A stretch of DNA of 64,000 bases from Bacteroidota bacterium (lineage in GTDB: Bacteria > Bacteroidota > Bacteroidia > Chitinophagales > JADJOU01), in the NCBI GenBank assembly GCA_016713645.1, contig JADJOU010000006.1, positions 153,303 to 217,302 on the forward strand, written 5' to 3'. Positions 63,168 to 64,000 of this stretch are shown here, piece by piece. The position numbers and the translations under genes were made by a program. Within the stretch, counting starts at the first letter, position 1, and every line of letters begins with the position of its first letter. A model generated the notes under the pieces. That model ran no database searches. It was not told the origin of the DNA and worked only from the letters and a program-made list of their open reading frames with translations.

Positions 63168-63683
63168 TTATTCTACTTTTTTGCTATTTATTAAATATAT
63201 AAATCCATCATACTTAGTTATTTTCCTAGTCTTTAAATAGAAACTATCTTGATATAAATTTCCTTCCAATGAAATATTTAAGCTTTGAATATCATGTAAG
63301 AGTCCTATTTCATTAACTCTAATATAAAGTAAATTCTTCTCCAGTGAATCGGGTAAATAATTTACATGTGCATTAATAGAGGTATCGATATAATCTTTAC
63401 TGTTTGGGTTAAAATCAATGGTTGAGGAGAATTGAATGGCAACTCCATCATTATACTTCAAATCTTTTACAAGAACTGAATAACCATACATTGTATCGTA
63501 TCCTATCTTACTACTCCAATCTTTTGATATTGAATCATAAAAATAATGTTTGCCAAAATAAACTGTTTTAGTATTATAAATTCCACACCATTTATCTCTA
63601 TAATCTGTAACTTCTTTTGTACAGGTCATGCAAATTAAAAGCAGTCCTATTATAATAATTCCTTGTTTCATACCCTTATTCAA
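63168..63683 (-). CDS. hypothetical lipoprotein
   Basis: 171 residues; lipobox MTC with cysteine at about residue 21 (IGLLLICMTCTKEV). The mature part is beta-rich with Tyr/Asp-rich loops (DTMYGYSVLVKDLKYNDGV, DSFYLKTRKITKYDG). Two bases separate it from the GH16-like gene, so the two are probably coexpressed. Overlaps the small frame upstream by eight bases. A binding partner of the glycoside hydrolase is a guess. Confidence 0.7.
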   Translation of the reverse strand: MNKGMKQGIIIIGLLLICMTCTKEVTDYRDKWCGIYNTKTVYFGKHYFYDSISKDWSSKIGYDTMYGYSVLVKDLKYNDGVAIQFSSTIDFNPNSKDYIDTSINAHVNYLPDSLEKNLLYIRVNEIGLLHDIQSLNISLEGNLYQDSFYLKTRKITKYDGFIYLINSKKVE

Positions 63684-63900
63684 TTAAAAGCATTTTGCTG
63701 TCTTTTGCAGAGCCATTGACTTTTAGGGTGTATACATAATAGCCAGCAGATAAAGAGCTGCTCGAATAAGCAGAACTAACATTGTTAAATACTACTTGCC
63801 CCAAGCCGCTTTGATCAGCAAGTGGAATGGTGGCTTTTAAATTCCTAGTCAAATCATGCACTTCCATGCTACATTTATTTGTTGCATTATTTATCATCAT
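63676..63900 (-). CDS. orphan T9SS type A tail
   Basis: 74 residues containing only a C-terminal sorting-type domain: NKCSMEVHDLTRNLKATIPLADQ, SLSAGYYVYTLKVNG and a final KMLLIE. There is no signal peptide or preceding domain, so it is probably the leftover end of a longer secreted protein. It lies 11 bases after the stop of the partial gene at the window edge. Confidence 0.6.
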   Translation of the reverse strand: MMINNATNKCSMEVHDLTRNLKATIPLADQSGLGQVVFNNVSSAYSSSSLSAGYYVYTLKVNGSAKDSKMLLIE

Positions 63901-63911
63901 TCACGTTTTTT

Positions 63912-64000
63912 TTAGTCACATTCAATCATCCATGCCTCTAATTCTGTACCAAGTGGCACTTCAAATCCAGGATCAAATTGTATATAATCTGTCGCCATGA
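63912..64000 (-). CDS. partial: C-terminus of a second GH16-type/coathanger protein
   Basis: Stop TAA at 63912-63914; about 28 residues are visible, reading MATDYIQFDPGFEVPLGTEL then EAWMIECD, nearly identical to the last residues of the GH16-like protein at 62143. About 80% of the bases match, so this is a close paralogue. The 5' part lies outside the window. Confidence 0.8.
   Translation of the reverse strand, partial: MATDYIQFDPGFEVPLGTELEAWMIECD

Noticed and set aside
1..64000. tRNA or rRNA genes
   Set aside because: No cloverleaf with TTCGANNC arm and no conserved rRNA segments were noticed in the intergenic regions; a dedicated search could still find one.

Overview
The window looks like aerobic Bacteroidota DNA (A+T-rich, Chitinophagales/Sphingobacteriales-like). 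Type IX secretion (T9SS) sorting tails of both kinds are present (type A on the hydrolase at 8957-11659, type B on the giant protein at 23884-31015). Other pointers are a gliding-motility GldA ATPase, a DUF4835 protein, SbsA-type Ig-like and 50-residue TICSNQ/GCDS repeat proteins, a Rho with a long low-complexity insert, COX15-type heme A synthase, and promoter-like TAnnTTTG boxes without Shine-Dalgarno sequences. No rRNA, tRNA, CRISPR array, transposase or phage gene was recognised.

Layout. 0-3 kb: a lipoprotein, a frameshifted gene of unknown function and two gene remnants. 3-6.1 kb: a three-gene surface-polysaccharide operon (GT4, GT2, O-antigen ligase-like). 6.2-11.7 kb: heme A synthase, a fumarylacetoacetase split in three, an S4 RNA-binding protein and a secreted serine hydrolase with six repeats. 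11.8-19 kb: RlmD-type rRNA methyltransferase, an Ig-like lipoprotein with two internal stops, uvrC, DUF4835, a CoaB-only ligase and an OmpH/Skp chaperone. 19.1-21.9 kb: nuoF and nuoG separated by an MNT nucleotidyltransferase and a 19-codon HEPN stub, closed by a strong terminator. 21.9-31.5 kb: a beta-propeller-like protein, an SRPBCC protein, a 7-kb adhesin-like gene in five reading-frame pieces and a membrane J-domain protein. 31.8-39.6 kb: ruvB, a frameshifted TPR/adenylate cyclase, a large BNR/sortilin-type protein and a small secreted protein. 40.7-45.6 kb: a sugar-nucleotide nucleotidyltransferase, a transporter-HEAT gene (broken) with a cNMP-binding gene behind it, and a DUF3108 protein. 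46.4-53.9 kb: a short Crp/Fnr regulator, a tocopherol cyclase-like protein, LemA/TPM/TPM, gldA, korA and an RRM protein. 54-57.4 kb: a haloperoxidase/PAP2 protein and a 3-hydroxyanthranilate branch (dioxygenase plus ACMS decarboxylase). 58-64 kb: lipoproteins, rho, and a GH16-like enzyme next to the tail of a second copy.

Two themes run through the window. First, at least nine loci are broken by one-base indels, mostly in short homopolymers, or by in-frame TAA/TAG codons, while long genes such as uvrC, rho, the 900-residue hydrolase and the 1019-residue BNR protein are intact; base-calling or assembly error and real decay are both possible. Second, the intergenic regions at 31.5, 34.7-35, 39.7-40.6, 45.6-46.3, 50.3-50.6 and 57.4-58.1 kb are filled with dispersed palindromic and tandem repeats. 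The most distinctive are two small arrays built on the same TATGGTGCAAT...ATTGCACCATA hairpin.

The least expected finds are the truncated HEPN/MNT pair inside the nuoF-nuoG unit, the hairpin arrays, and the transporter-HEAT-cNMP arrangement in a window that also encodes an adenylate cyclase.
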